Source of the DNA: a virus | Length of the DNA: 48,408 nt | Strand: one strand, 5' to 3' | Virus record (IMG/VR): IMGVR_UViG_3300050014_000239 | Span: 1 to 48,408 of that record | Shown: positions 31,300 to 39,698 of the stretch, one piece after another | Numbering within the stretch: the first letter of the stretch is position 1 | How the letters are laid out: the number at the start of each line of letters is the position of its first letter | The notes under the pieces: model-generated | The model's database searches: none | The model's input: the letters and a program-made list of their open reading frames with translations, nothing else | Told to the model about the DNA's origin: nothing | Made by a program: the position numbers and the translations under genes

Positions 31300-31366
31300 C
31301 CATACCTAGCCTTGCCTTGCCGGACCGCGCCACACCCAGCCATGCCCTGCCGCGCCGGACCCTGCC
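31300..31366. repeat. NNNCC array, block C (14 units)
   Basis: CC recurs at 31300, 31305, 31310 and so on to 31365 without exception. It begins 17 bases after a plus-strand stop and ends 37 bases before the next start at 31403. Confidence 0.9.
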
Positions 31367-31402
31367 GAACGCACTGAAGTCTACCTCAAGAGGAGGGCCG
31401 CC

Positions 31403-31894
31403 ATGTTCTCGCTGCGAACCGCAGGAGCTGGACAGATGGTTGCGGCCCTGGAGCTGCACGCCAGACATGTCGAGAACCTCGGCGCACGCCTTGAGAAGGC
31501 GTCCGACCTCATCTACCGCGAGACCGCCCACCGCTTCGACACTGAAGGCGACGGGACGTGGCCGCCACTGACTGAGTCCACGGTCGCAAAGAAGGAATCC
31601 CAAGGCTACGGTGAGCCGGCGAAGGCACTGTACGCCGAAGGTAACCTGTATGAGTCCGCGACCTCGCCGTATGGTCCGTACTCCGAACGGCTCCATGTCC
31701 ACAGCGAGGGCTTCCAGCGGATTGTGATGCTGGTGGACTGGGAGAACAACGGCTGGCAGATACCACCCGTGCTCTCCGAAGGAACCGAGACGGCGGGCGT
31801 CGGGCATCACACGACAATCCCCGCCCGTCCGATCTGGCCGCCAGCAGAGCAGATGCGCGAGCCGGTTGGCGCGATCCTCATGGCGGGACTGTGA
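31403..31894 (+). CDS. tail-completion/neck protein (gp10-like)
   Basis: The 163-residue product has a helical start (ALELHARHVENLGARLEKASDLIYRETAHRFDTEGDGTWPPLTESTVAKK), a signature of phage virion-morphogenesis/HK97 gp10-like proteins that join head and tail. It ends in the typical IPARPIWPPAEQMREPV. AAGAGGAGGGCCGCC precedes the ATG, and GTGA couples it to the next gene. Confidence 0.75.
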   Translation: MFSLRTAGAGQMVAALELHARHVENLGARLEKASDLIYRETAHRFDTEGDGTWPPLTESTVAKKESQGYGEPAKALYAEGNLYESATSPYGPYSERLHVHSEGFQRIVMLVDWENNGWQIPPVLSEGTETAGVGHHTTIPARPIWPPAEQMREPVGAILMAGL

Positions 31895-32457
31895 CCCTTC
31901 CTCAGCCTTCAGCCGCGCCGAGTTTCGAGGAGTGCCTCGACATGCTGGCCTACCTGCTGGCGACGGACGAACGCACTTCCGAAGTGGCTTGGATCATCGG
32001 GGATGTCGGGATGGGCGCGCCGCAACGGACTCCATTCGGCTACATCGCGCCACGCAACGACAACATTCCGTGGATGACGGCCGCCGGCTCTGTGGGTGGT
32101 CTGCCGGGTGGTCCTCACGGCCTAGACGATCACCTGCTGCTCATCCCGATCACCGTGGCGGTACAACCGCACGCCTACCTTCAACCGATCGAAGCTGCTC
32201 CGCCGGAATCTTCCCCGCTCTCCAAGCGGTCCCTCGGGACCCAGCCGCCCTACTTCGAGCAGCCGGGCTACCGGGTGGCGATGGAGCTTCAGGACCGCAT
32301 CAGGCGCGTGCTCCGAGAAAACATCACCGTTGGCGGTGAGCTCATCACGACGAAAATCGTGGAGACGACCTACGTGCTCCAGACGATCGAATCGGACGTT
32401 TACCGGGCGCTGCGCATCAGCGTCCAGGCACAGCAGCGCCGCCGCCGTGGCATCTAG
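31891..32457 (+). CDS. tail terminator-like protein
   Basis: The 188-residue product lies between the gp10-like protein and the tail tube, where the tail terminator is expected. LLLIPITVAVQPHAYLQ and the helix MELQDRIRRVLREN, followed by VLQTIESDVYRALRISVQAQ, fit the alpha-beta fold of that family. It would cap the tube at its final length. Start: GTG. Confidence 0.5.
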   Translation: MTLPQPSAAPSFEECLDMLAYLLATDERTSEVAWIIGDVGMGAPQRTPFGYIAPRNDNIPWMTAAGSVGGLPGGPHGLDDHLLLIPITVAVQPHAYLQPIEAAPPESSPLSKRSLGTQPPYFEQPGYRVAMELQDRIRRVLRENITVGGELITTKIVETTYVLQTIESDVYRALRISVQAQQRRRRGI

Positions 32458-32470
32458 AGAAAGGACTCCC

Positions 32471-32665
32471 ATGTCCGTGAAGTTCCGCTACACCGGGAGC
32501 GCCCCTGCGTTCAGTCCCCATGTCGGGGATGTCGAGCCGGGCGGCTCCTATGAGGTGCCGGCCCATCTTGTGCCGCGCTTTGAGCGCGCAGAGGACTGGG
32601 AGCCGGTCAACAGCCCTAAGTCTGACGCCCCGACACGGGTGACAAGACCAAACAGAAAGGTCTAG
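32471..32665 (+). CDS. small hypothetical protein (64 aa)
   Basis: This short protein has a beta-like start (VKFRYTGSAPAFSPHVGDVEPGGSYEVPAHL) and resembles small neck or tail accessory proteins of actinophages with the same YTG...V.PG..Y.VP layout. It has an AGAAAGGACTCCC site and lies three bases before the tail-tube start region. Confidence 0.5.
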   Translation: MSVKFRYTGSAPAFSPHVGDVEPGGSYEVPAHLVPRFERAEDWEPVNSPKSDAPTRVTRPNRKV

Positions 32666-32667
32666 AA

Positions 32668-33660
32668 ATGCCAATCCAAAGCGAGCGTGTGGTTGGCGTG
32701 GCCCCGGAGAGCGTCTTCGGCAGCTTCGTCGCGCCCACCCTATTCGTGCCCTGCATCGCCAAGCCCAACAGCAACCTAGCGGTCACGCGCCCAGAACAGT
32801 CAATCGGCTTCCGTGGTCAGCGCACCGACGTGCCCGTCAAATTTGAGACGGAAGTCACGCTGACCGGGCCGCTGATCCCAGTCGTCTGGTCGAATCTCGC
32901 CGCGTATGCCTTCGGCAAAGGCTCCGACGGCTACACGTCAGTAGCCGGCGCGGCCCACCACCTCCTGACCCCGCAGCCCCAGTGCCCATCGTGCTCAGTC
33001 GAGCTCGACGACGACATCATCCCCGGCGAGCAGGTTCTGGCCCGTCAGTTCTCCGGAGGCATCGTCGATCGCTTCCAGATCAAGGCGACCAACCAGACGC
33101 TGATCGAAGCCGAGGCGCAGCTCATCCTTCAGAAGGAGGCGACCCCCGCAACTCCGGGCGCCCCCTCGCCGGGAGACCTGCTGCCGACGTACTCGACGAT
33201 CCAGCCGTTTGACTTCTCGACGCTGGCCTTCTCCTACAAGGGGCAGTCCAACACGGAACTCAAGGACACGACGATCGCGCTGCTCAACAAAGTGGTGCGT
33301 GTGTTCTCCTCCAACGGTCTGCTGACCGCTGCCCGTCTGGTTCCGACCCGCCGTGAAGTGACGCTCACAACGAACCTGGACTTCCTGAGCACCGTGTTCT
33401 ACAACGACTGGATCGCGGCGAAGAACGAAAAGCTCACCTCCGGAATCGTCATCACGATGACCACGGCGGCGCTGATCCCCACAACCGCCGTTCCGTACAG
33501 CGTCAAGTTCACGATCCCCGGTCTGCGCCCGATGGGCGTCTGGGATGACCCGGCCGCCTCAGACGTGTTCGAACAGTCGATGACGTTCTCCGCGACTGTC
33601 CAGGGTGCGAACGAGATCTCAGCAGAATTCGTGAATGAACAAACTGGCGCCCTAGCGTAG
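32668..33660 (+). CDS. major tail (tube) protein
   Basis: The 330-residue product sits directly before the frameshifted chaperone and tape measure, the expected position for the tube protein. It is beta-rich and Thr-rich, with LTGPLIPVVWSNLAAYAFG and a PCIAKPNSN loop. The C-terminal half (SYKGQSNTELKDTTIALLNKVVRVFSSN, VKFTIPGLRPMGVW) fits the tube fold with possibly a second Ig-like domain. The tube protein is a plausible acceptor for the phage-made glycan. Start: AGAAAGGTCTAGAA before ATG. Confidence 0.75.
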   Translation: MPIQSERVVGVAPESVFGSFVAPTLFVPCIAKPNSNLAVTRPEQSIGFRGQRTDVPVKFETEVTLTGPLIPVVWSNLAAYAFGKGSDGYTSVAGAAHHLLTPQPQCPSCSVELDDDIIPGEQVLARQFSGGIVDRFQIKATNQTLIEAEAQLILQKEATPATPGAPSPGDLLPTYSTIQPFDFSTLAFSYKGQSNTELKDTTIALLNKVVRVFSSNGLLTAARLVPTRREVTLTTNLDFLSTVFYNDWIAAKNEKLTSGIVITMTTAALIPTTAVPYSVKFTIPGLRPMGVWDDPAASDVFEQSMTFSATVQGANEISAEFVNEQTGALA

Positions 33661-33669
33661 GTCCACAAT

Positions 33670-33682
33670 GAAAGGCAGGCAA
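33670..33682 (+). promoter_or_regulatory. extended ribosome-binding motif GAAAGGCAGGCAA
   Basis: This is the third occurrence of the long motif, directly before the GTG at 33684. Confidence 0.55.
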
Positions 33683-33683
33683 G

Positions 33684-34142
33684 GTGTCACTGAAACGAGT
33701 AGATGCAACGAGTACACGACGATTCACGCGCGGCGAGGATCTAGGCGAGGGTCGGGTCAAACGCGACGCCGACGATGCGTGGATCGAGTTGAGGATCGCG
33801 CTCTCAAAGCGCGAGGATGCACAGATCAACGACAGCACGGGCGTTGAGCGGATCGTCGCGCCAGAGGGCGTGATCCTGCGCGGGAAGTCCCTCGGCGGAG
33901 ACCCCAAGGTCTTCGAGCTCTTGGCCGTCGGTTGGTCGCTTGAGGGCGGTAAGCCGAAGGTCGATGACTACGAAGCCCTCGATGCTCTCGACGCCGCGTG
34001 GGTAGACGAATGCCTCAGCGTGGCGGTGGAAACCGCGCGAGGTGAGGCGGTGGGAAAAGAGAACTCGCCCGTGAGGGAGGACCCGCCGAAGAGTGGGCAC
34101 GCCTCATCTGTAGCGGAGGACGCCCCGCCGTCCACCGACTAG
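33684..34142 (+). CDS. tail assembly chaperone, short (G-like) product
   Basis: This 152-residue protein follows the tube gene. It has a beta-like start (KRVDATSTRRFTRGEDLGEGRVKRDADDAWIELRIALSKRED) and a Pro/Glu-rich C-terminal tail. It matches the zero-frame chaperone of siphophages, which holds tape measure and tube protein during assembly. The GTG start is set by the GAAAGGCAGGCAA motif. A slippery heptamer at 34052 leads to the long product. Confidence 0.75.
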   Translation: MSLKRVDATSTRRFTRGEDLGEGRVKRDADDAWIELRIALSKREDAQINDSTGVERIVAPEGVILRGKSLGGDPKVFELLAVGWSLEGGKPKVDDYEALDALDAAWVDECLSVAVETARGEAVGKENSPVREDPPKSGHASSVAEDAPPSTD

Positions 34143-34291
34143 ACGACGACGATCGCCTCGTCGCCAGCCTGTGGGGCGAATGGGTGCTCATGGGCCGTGA
34201 GTGCTCTTGGCTTGAACAGCAGGAGCTACCCGCCGGCTTGGACGCCGTGTTTCGTGCGTTCCTTCGAGGTGAAGCCCGGGCGAAAGGGTAA
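33684..34291 (+). CDS. tail assembly chaperone, -1 frameshift (G-T-like) product
   Basis: The heptamer GGGAAAA at 34052-34058 is in the canonical G-GGA-AAA frame. Slipping back one base opens a 77-codon frame that runs 34058-34291 (TAA). The new tail has helical, Trp-rich sequence (LVASLWGEWVLMGRECSWLEQQELPAGLDAVFRAFLRGEA) typical of the T part of such chaperones. The fused protein would have about 202 residues. The extension frame contains no good start codon with a ribosome site of its own. Confidence 0.8.
34052..34058 (+). promoter_or_regulatory. programmed -1 frameshift slippery site GGGAAAA
   Basis: An X-XXY-YYZ heptamer in the correct phase of the chaperone gene (GGA is codon 124), just before the zero frame ends and the -1 frame continues. 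It is a close relative of lambda's GGGAAAG. Confidence 0.85.
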
Positions 34292-34296
34292 GAAGG

Positions 34297-34334
34297 CGGC
34301 CACAAATCTGACGCAGGGTTTGTGGCCGTCTGTG
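34297..34334 (+). terminator. hairpin between chaperone and tape measure
   Basis: CGGCCACAAA (34297-34306) and TTTGTGGCCG (34319-34328) form a perfect ten-base stem around a 12-base loop, followed by TCTGTG. It starts six bases after the frameshift product's stop. It is either an attenuator lowering tape-measure transcription or an mRNA-end-stabilising hairpin. Confidence 0.65.
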
Positions 34335-34353
34335 CGATAAGGGAGGTGCCGCT

Positions 34354-37300
34354 GTGCCTAATGCGCATGAAATGCTGTCATACACGGTCAGCGCAGATGA
34401 CAAGGCATCGGCGGTCTTCCGTGGCGTAGGCGCAGAGATCACGAAGCTGGCGAACCTCGGCAACACCGGACTCTCCGGGCTCTCCAAGAATATGGCTTCG
34501 CTGTCCTCGAAGAAGCCGTTGGAGTTCGTGAAGGCTGAGCAGGCCGTGCAGATCGCGCAGACCGAGGCGCAGATGGCGAAGCTGACCAAGACGACGACGC
34601 TGGCGGGGAACGCGACAAAGCTCCAAGCGGCGGAAATGGGCCTGCTCACCCAGCGCCACAAGCAGCTCCAGGGTGAGATGGCGCTCACGGAAGGCTCTCA
34701 CGTACGGCTGAGCAAAGCCGCGACCGTCGCGTCCGTCGGCATTCTTGCGGCCGGTGTGGCAGTTGTCGCGGGTTCCATCAAGCAGGCCGTCACATGGGAG
34801 AAGCTCGGTAAGACGATCGAACAGCAGACGGGCCTCTCGGGCAAGTCCATGAAGGACTTGATGAGCACGATTAACAACATGACGGGGCATGTCCCGTACA
34901 AGCTGAATGAAGTCTCCCAGGCGGCGGTGATCCTCAAGCAGAGCTTCCACGAGACCGGTCCGGAAATCGAAAAGACCGCACCGGCGATGATCGCGTTTGC
35001 CAAGCGCGCGGGACAGGAAGTCACTCCGGCCGTGCAGGGCCTCTCCAACGTCCTGCTCCAGTACCGCAAGCCGCTCAGCGATGTCACGATGCTCACGGAC
35101 AAGCTGGTCGGCGTCTCGCAGCTCACCCAGCAGCCGTTGGGAGCGATGGAGTCTACAATCGAACGGTTCGGCCCGAAGCTCCAGGCGATGGGCTTCGGTC
35201 TCAACGAATCCATCCGCCTCATGGGGGTTCTCGGTGAGTCCGGCGTGAAGGCCGAACAGATGGGCCGAGGACTTTCTGCGGCGTACACGCTCGCGCAGAA
35301 GCAGCTCGGGGTGACAGCGGCCAATCCGCACGGCAATCCCCAGGAACTGCTCGACAAGGAAGGTCTCGCGCTCAAGAAGGCCGAAGATGCTGTCACTAAG
35401 TACAACGAATCGACACCCAAGACGCTCGCGGCGCAGAACAATCTTGACCGTCAGCGCGTACTCGCTTCAGAACACCTTGATCTTCAGCGCCACAAGTACG
35501 ACGAACTGAAGAAGTCGATCGACGCTGCGGGTGGTTCTCACGCCACGGTTTCCACGGTCATTCAGGGCGAGATCAAGGGGATTGAACACGCCAAGTCCAG
35601 CACGGAAGCCTACTCGCTTGCGGCGAGTGCGTTCGGGAAGATGGTGGGACCGGCGTTCGCTCGCGCCTTCTATAACAACAAGACCGCTATTGAAGCGACC
35701 GACGCGGCGATGAAGAAGCACGGCGAGACACAGGCGCTCGTCAAGAGGGAAGAAGAAAGCCTCGGCGGCAAGGTTACGGAGTTGGACGAAACCTGGCACA
35801 AGACTGAGCGCACGCTTGGCAATGATCTGGTCCCAACACTGTCGGAGTTTCTAAAGCTCGTCCAGGGCGGCACCACCGATATCGAGAAGTTCGTCAAAGG
35901 CAACGCGAGCCTAGCGGAGGCGCTTGGTGCGGTAGCGATGGTGGGGTCCGTCGGATTCCTGGCGCGTAAACCCATTGTGAGTGCCGCGAAAGACATCGGT
36001 GGCATCGTCTCGAAAGTGACGGGGATCGGCGGTGGCGGTGCCGGGAGTGGCGAAACATGGGGGGTTAGGGGACCGATCAAGCCCGGTTCGCTGGCGAACC
36101 CGACGGCAGTGACGATGGTAGGTAGTGGCGGATCGCCCATCCCCGGCGGCGGCAGCGCGAAGACGGCCGAGGAAGACACCAAGGGGATGCTCGCAAAGTT
36201 CGCGGAGCAGCACCCGTACATAGCCGCTGGCGGTCAAGGTGCTATCGCGCTTGCCGTCGGCGCCGCCATTCCATTGGCTTCAGCGGCCGCTATTAACGCT
36301 GTGGCGGAGGCGATCCATCCGGGGATGACCAAGGAACACTCGCCTCCGGAAGTGAACAAGCTGCTTCTAGGTGGTCAGCCCCTTGGGGCTGGACAAGTGG
36401 GAGCGCCCGGCATCGTTGAAGCTCACGGCATCAACCAGGCCGACGCACACCGGATCGTCGAAAACACGAAGGCGCAGGTCGAAGCGAACAAGCTGCTGAT
36501 CGACTCCAACGCGAAGATCAAACAGTCCGAAGAAGAGTTGTCCACGATGCGCCAGCAGGGCGAAACGGGCACGAAGGCATACCAGAAGACGTTGAATAAC
36601 CTTGCGGGCGCGGAGGCAGAGCACGCCAAGGGCGTCAGGGACCTGACTACGGCCGAGCAGCATAACGCCGAGATGATGCGCACTGGGGTTGAAGCGAGTC
36701 TCGTCCGGCTCGACTCGGCACTCGCAGCGCATCCGAGCGGATCAACCCTGGCAGCGGTGATGGCGAAGTACAAGAACCTCGACGCGATCGTCAGCGGTGC
36801 GATGCAGTCCGGGTATATCTCCGTTGCCCAGGGCACCCAGGAAATCAACAAGATTCTCTCCGGTGAGCTAAAGGCGTTGGGGATCAAAGCGCCCTCGATC
36901 AAGAATCAGGCGTTCGGCCCGCTGCCCGGCGGCGGTGGCAACGCCCTACAGGAAACGAACACGGGCGGCGGCTCCGGCTTTAGTGGGCTCGCAACCGGTG
37001 GCCGTGTCCCCGGAGCCGTAGGCCCCGACAACTGGACGCTGATCGACCCGTCCGGCCGTCCAGCAGCAAAGGTCGGCGGCTCCGAGCTGCTGATAGCCAA
37101 CCGTCATACCGAGGCGCAGGCGTCTCAAGCGACGATGGCGGTCTACGGCAAGACGCTGGGAGAGATGGTCACGGGAGAGCACACGCCGCACTCGGCTGCT
37201 ACGGGCGGTAGGTTCGCCACGGGTGGGCGTATCGTCACCGCCTCAGAGTTCGGCGGCCACAATGACCCGTCAGCGTACTTGCACTCCACGGCGTCGGGGA

Positions 37301-39696
37301 AGATCGCTAACGACTCGCTGTGGGGATTCGCGGAGCTTTCCAACCCGCCGGGCTCGCTGAACTTCTCGGCACTTGGGCATCTCCCGATGGGGTCGCTGAT
37401 CGACATCGCCTACGGGAGCCGTACGGCCCGCAGAGTGCCTAAGGTGGACGTGGGCGCAGGTGGTTCGGGTCTCGGCGGTCACATCCGTGCGGTGGACCTC
37501 ACCTATGCGGTTGCGCAGGCCCTCGGGTTCGGTGGCCTTGGCGACGTGAAGATCTTCGGCGCGGGCCAGGGTCCAGCGGGTGGAGCGTCGGGCGGCGCAG
37601 CGCACATCAAGACGCCGAAGTGGACAGGACCCGGCGGCATCATCGGTCAGATAGGCCGTGCTGTGCTGCACAGGGTCGCCGCTGCGGCCAATGCGAAGCT
37701 CGCTGCGGTCCATCCATCGTCGGGTGCCAGTGGACTCGGCACAGCGGCCGGAGCGGCTCCTACGGGCGGAGGCTTCGCGCAGATGGGGCTCGTGCCCTGG
37801 CCCACGTTGTTCGCACCGCACGAGATCGCCGGGTGGATCGTGCCAGAGGTGAAGTACGCGCAGGCGCACGGCTGGCATGGGCAGATCACCTCGGGCTACC
37901 GCCCCGGTGCTTCGATGCACGCGCTGGACGTCTACCCCGGCGGTGCCGTGGACTTCGGTGGCGAATCCGACCCCGCCGGCCTGGCGAACCGCGAAGCCTT
38001 CCTTGCGGCGACCGCTGGCTACACCGGCTCGAAGCTATTGAAGCCCATTGGCTTCCGTGACGACGGTCACCTCTCTGGCACTGGTCATGCGCTTGGCGGT
38101 CGTGTTGGGTTCGCTGGCTCGTTTGGTCAAGGCGGCTCTGTCACTGCGTCGAGCCCGACAATGGCGATCTTTGGTGACAAAGGCACGGAGACCGCCACGT
38201 TCATCCCGCATGCTGCGACGGGGATACGACTCGGCAGCAAAGGGCTCGGCGAAAGTGTAGGCACCAACCCCGATACGGGCAATATCGAATATCACACGCA
38301 GGAAGAATGGGCACAGATACGTTTGGTCCACTCGTCGCAGACCAAGCATGAAGCGCTGTACAGGAAGGCCCATCCGAAGGCCAAGAAGCCGTTGAGCCCG
38401 GGAAAGGAGCTCGAAGAGGATATTCGCGAATCGTTGGGTATCGCAAAATCCGAGCCCGGCAAGGACATCTCCGAAGCACAGAGGGTCGGGTCGAGTACTA
38501 CGGCGACCTTGCAAAAGCTTCTCACGGAGGCACGCAAGCTCCACTCGAAGGTACTCACCGCGAAGCTGAAGGGCGACATCGAAGGGATCGTCAAGCACAC
38601 TGGCGGGATGATCGAGAAGCTAGCGCTGGAAAACCCGACCGAAGCGCCCGCCGCCGACAAGTCGGCCATTGCCGGACTCCAGAAGCTGATGGGGACTGCT
38701 ACGGCGAAGGGCTCTAAGGCGCTCACGGACACGCTCATTGGCGACCTGTTGAAGGTCGCCGCGAACTGGCAGAAGGACATCGTGAGCAAGTTCTCCAAGG
38801 GCGAAGCGCACACGACCGCTCACGAGAACCTGAAGATCGTCAACGAATCCCTGGCGCAGATCGCAGGCCCAAAGGGTATCGGCTCGACGCTCCCGACTGC
38901 CGCCACCGATCCCGCCTACCTCGCAGCGCAGCAGGCTGGCAAGGAAGGCGAGATCAAAGAACTGCAAGCAGAGGATAAGGTACTCAGAGATAAGGATAGG
39001 GCACTCAGGGTTGCCGAGGCTAAGGCCAAGAAGGAGCATAATAAGAAGCTCACTGCTGCGCTTCATGCCGAGATCGTTTCGCTCCAGGCCCCGATAGGGG
39101 AAGTGGAGGATGCGATCACCGGCGCGAAGGTTGATGTCGGCAACCTCGAAATCGAATACAAGAAGGCGATGTACGAAGCCTTCAAGAAAGGCATCGCCGA
39201 AGTAGACGCCGGCCTTCAGGCGCACATCTCGCAAATCCAGACCGGGGAAGCGCTCGAAGAAGGCCAGGAGCACCGTGAAGGCAAGGATTTCTCGGGTCTT
39301 GAAGAACTCAAGACCAAGCAGGAAGGCGTCCTGACTCCGGCGCAGATCGCTCAGGCGAAATCCGACTATGCGGCGTACAAGACTCACCACGAAGAACAGA
39401 TCAAAGTCGATGAAGAACAACGCCAGCACGACATCGGATCTCTAGGTGGACTCTCAGGCGAAGACCGCTCAAGCATGGAACGGACGATCGAAGGGCTTGC
39501 CACGTCTATCAACACCTTGCAGAATCAGATCTACGATCAGGGCAAGTCCACTGAAAAACTGACCGAAGCGACGAACGAAAACACGAAGGTGCTGGGAGGC
39601 TCGGTTGGGTTAAGCTTTAATGGCCAGCAGTACGTCGCAGGTGCAGGGGCGAGCCAGTCGTCTAACAGCGGCGCTGACATCGCCTTGGGAATCTAG
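34354..39696 (+). CDS. tape measure protein with embedded peptidase-like domains
   Basis: This 1,780-residue protein sets tail length. An N-terminal coiled coil and a hydrophobic segment (near 122-142, VASVGILAAGVAVVAGSI) are followed by phage tape-measure repeats (SGKSMKDLMSTINNM, VQGLSNVLLQYRKPL). At about 945-1070 are GGR-type repeats and a domain with GFAELSNPPGSLNFSALGHL, then KVDVGAGGSGLGGHIRAVDLTY, possibly a lytic double-psi barrel. At about 1145-1245 is a VanY/M15-like peptidase module with ITSGYRP, HALDVYPGGAVDFGG and GHLSG, offering zinc ligands. The rest is coiled coil. Such domains open the cell wall during DNA injection. Start: GTG after GGGAGGTGCC. Confidence 0.85.
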   Translation: MPNAHEMLSYTVSADDKASAVFRGVGAEITKLANLGNTGLSGLSKNMASLSSKKPLEFVKAEQAVQIAQTEAQMAKLTKTTTLAGNATKLQAAEMGLLTQRHKQLQGEMALTEGSHVRLSKAATVASVGILAAGVAVVAGSIKQAVTWEKLGKTIEQQTGLSGKSMKDLMSTINNMTGHVPYKLNEVSQAAVILKQSFHETGPEIEKTAPAMIAFAKRAGQEVTPAVQGLSNVLLQYRKPLSDVTMLTDKLVGVSQLTQQPLGAMESTIERFGPKLQAMGFGLNESIRLMGVLGESGVKAEQMGRGLSAAYTLAQKQLGVTAANPHGNPQELLDKEGLALKKAEDAVTKYNESTPKTLAAQNNLDRQRVLASEHLDLQRHKYDELKKSIDAAGGSHATVSTVIQGEIKGIEHAKSSTEAYSLAASAFGKMVGPAFARAFYNNKTAIEATDAAMKKHGETQALVKREEESLGGKVTELDETWHKTERTLGNDLVPTLSEFLKLVQGGTTDIEKFVKGNASLAEALGAVAMVGSVGFLARKPIVSAAKDIGGIVSKVTGIGGGGAGSGETWGVRGPIKPGSLANPTAVTMVGSGGSPIPGGGSAKTAEEDTKGMLAKFAEQHPYIAAGGQGAIALAVGAAIPLASAAAINAVAEAIHPGMTKEHSPPEVNKLLLGGQPLGAGQVGAPGIVEAHGINQADAHRIVENTKAQVEANKLLIDSNAKIKQSEEELSTMRQQGETGTKAYQKTLNNLAGAEAEHAKGVRDLTTAEQHNAEMMRTGVEASLVRLDSALAAHPSGSTLAAVMAKYKNLDAIVSGAMQSGYISVAQGTQEINKILSGELKALGIKAPSIKNQAFGPLPGGGGNALQETNTGGGSGFSGLATGGRVPGAVGPDNWTLIDPSGRPAAKVGGSELLIANRHTEAQASQATMAVYGKTLGEMVTGEHTPHSAATGGRFATGGRIVTASEFGGHNDPSAYLHSTASGKIANDSLWGFAELSNPPGSLNFSALGHLPMGSLIDIAYGSRTARRVPKVDVGAGGSGLGGHIRAVDLTYAVAQALGFGGLGDVKIFGAGQGPAGGASGGAAHIKTPKWTGPGGIIGQIGRAVLHRVAAAANAKLAAVHPSSGASGLGTAAGAAPTGGGFAQMGLVPWPTLFAPHEIAGWIVPEVKYAQAHGWHGQITSGYRPGASMHALDVYPGGAVDFGGESDPAGLANREAFLAATAGYTGSKLLKPIGFRDDGHLSGTGHALGGRVGFAGSFGQGGSVTASSPTMAIFGDKGTETATFIPHAATGIRLGSKGLGESVGTNPDTGNIEYHTQEEWAQIRLVHSSQTKHEALYRKAHPKAKKPLSPGKELEEDIRESLGIAKSEPGKDISEAQRVGSSTTATLQKLLTEARKLHSKVLTAKLKGDIEGIVKHTGGMIEKLALENPTEAPAADKSAIAGLQKLMGTATAKGSKALTDTLIGDLLKVAANWQKDIVSKFSKGEAHTTAHENLKIVNESLAQIAGPKGIGSTLPTAATDPAYLAAQQAGKEGEIKELQAEDKVLRDKDRALRVAEAKAKKEHNKKLTAALHAEIVSLQAPIGEVEDAITGAKVDVGNLEIEYKKAMYEAFKKGIAEVDAGLQAHISQIQTGEALEEGQEHREGKDFSGLEELKTKQEGVLTPAQIAQAKSDYAAYKTHHEEQIKVDEEQRQHDIGSLGGLSGEDRSSMERTIEGLATSINTLQNQIYDQGKSTEKLTEATNENTKVLGGSVGLSFNGQQYVAGAGASQSSNSGADIALGI

Positions 39697-39698
39697 CC

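Noticed and set aside
34378-35331. 317-codon minus-strand frame inside the tape measure
   Set aside because: It mirrors the codon structure of the tape measure and shows no domain or start site.
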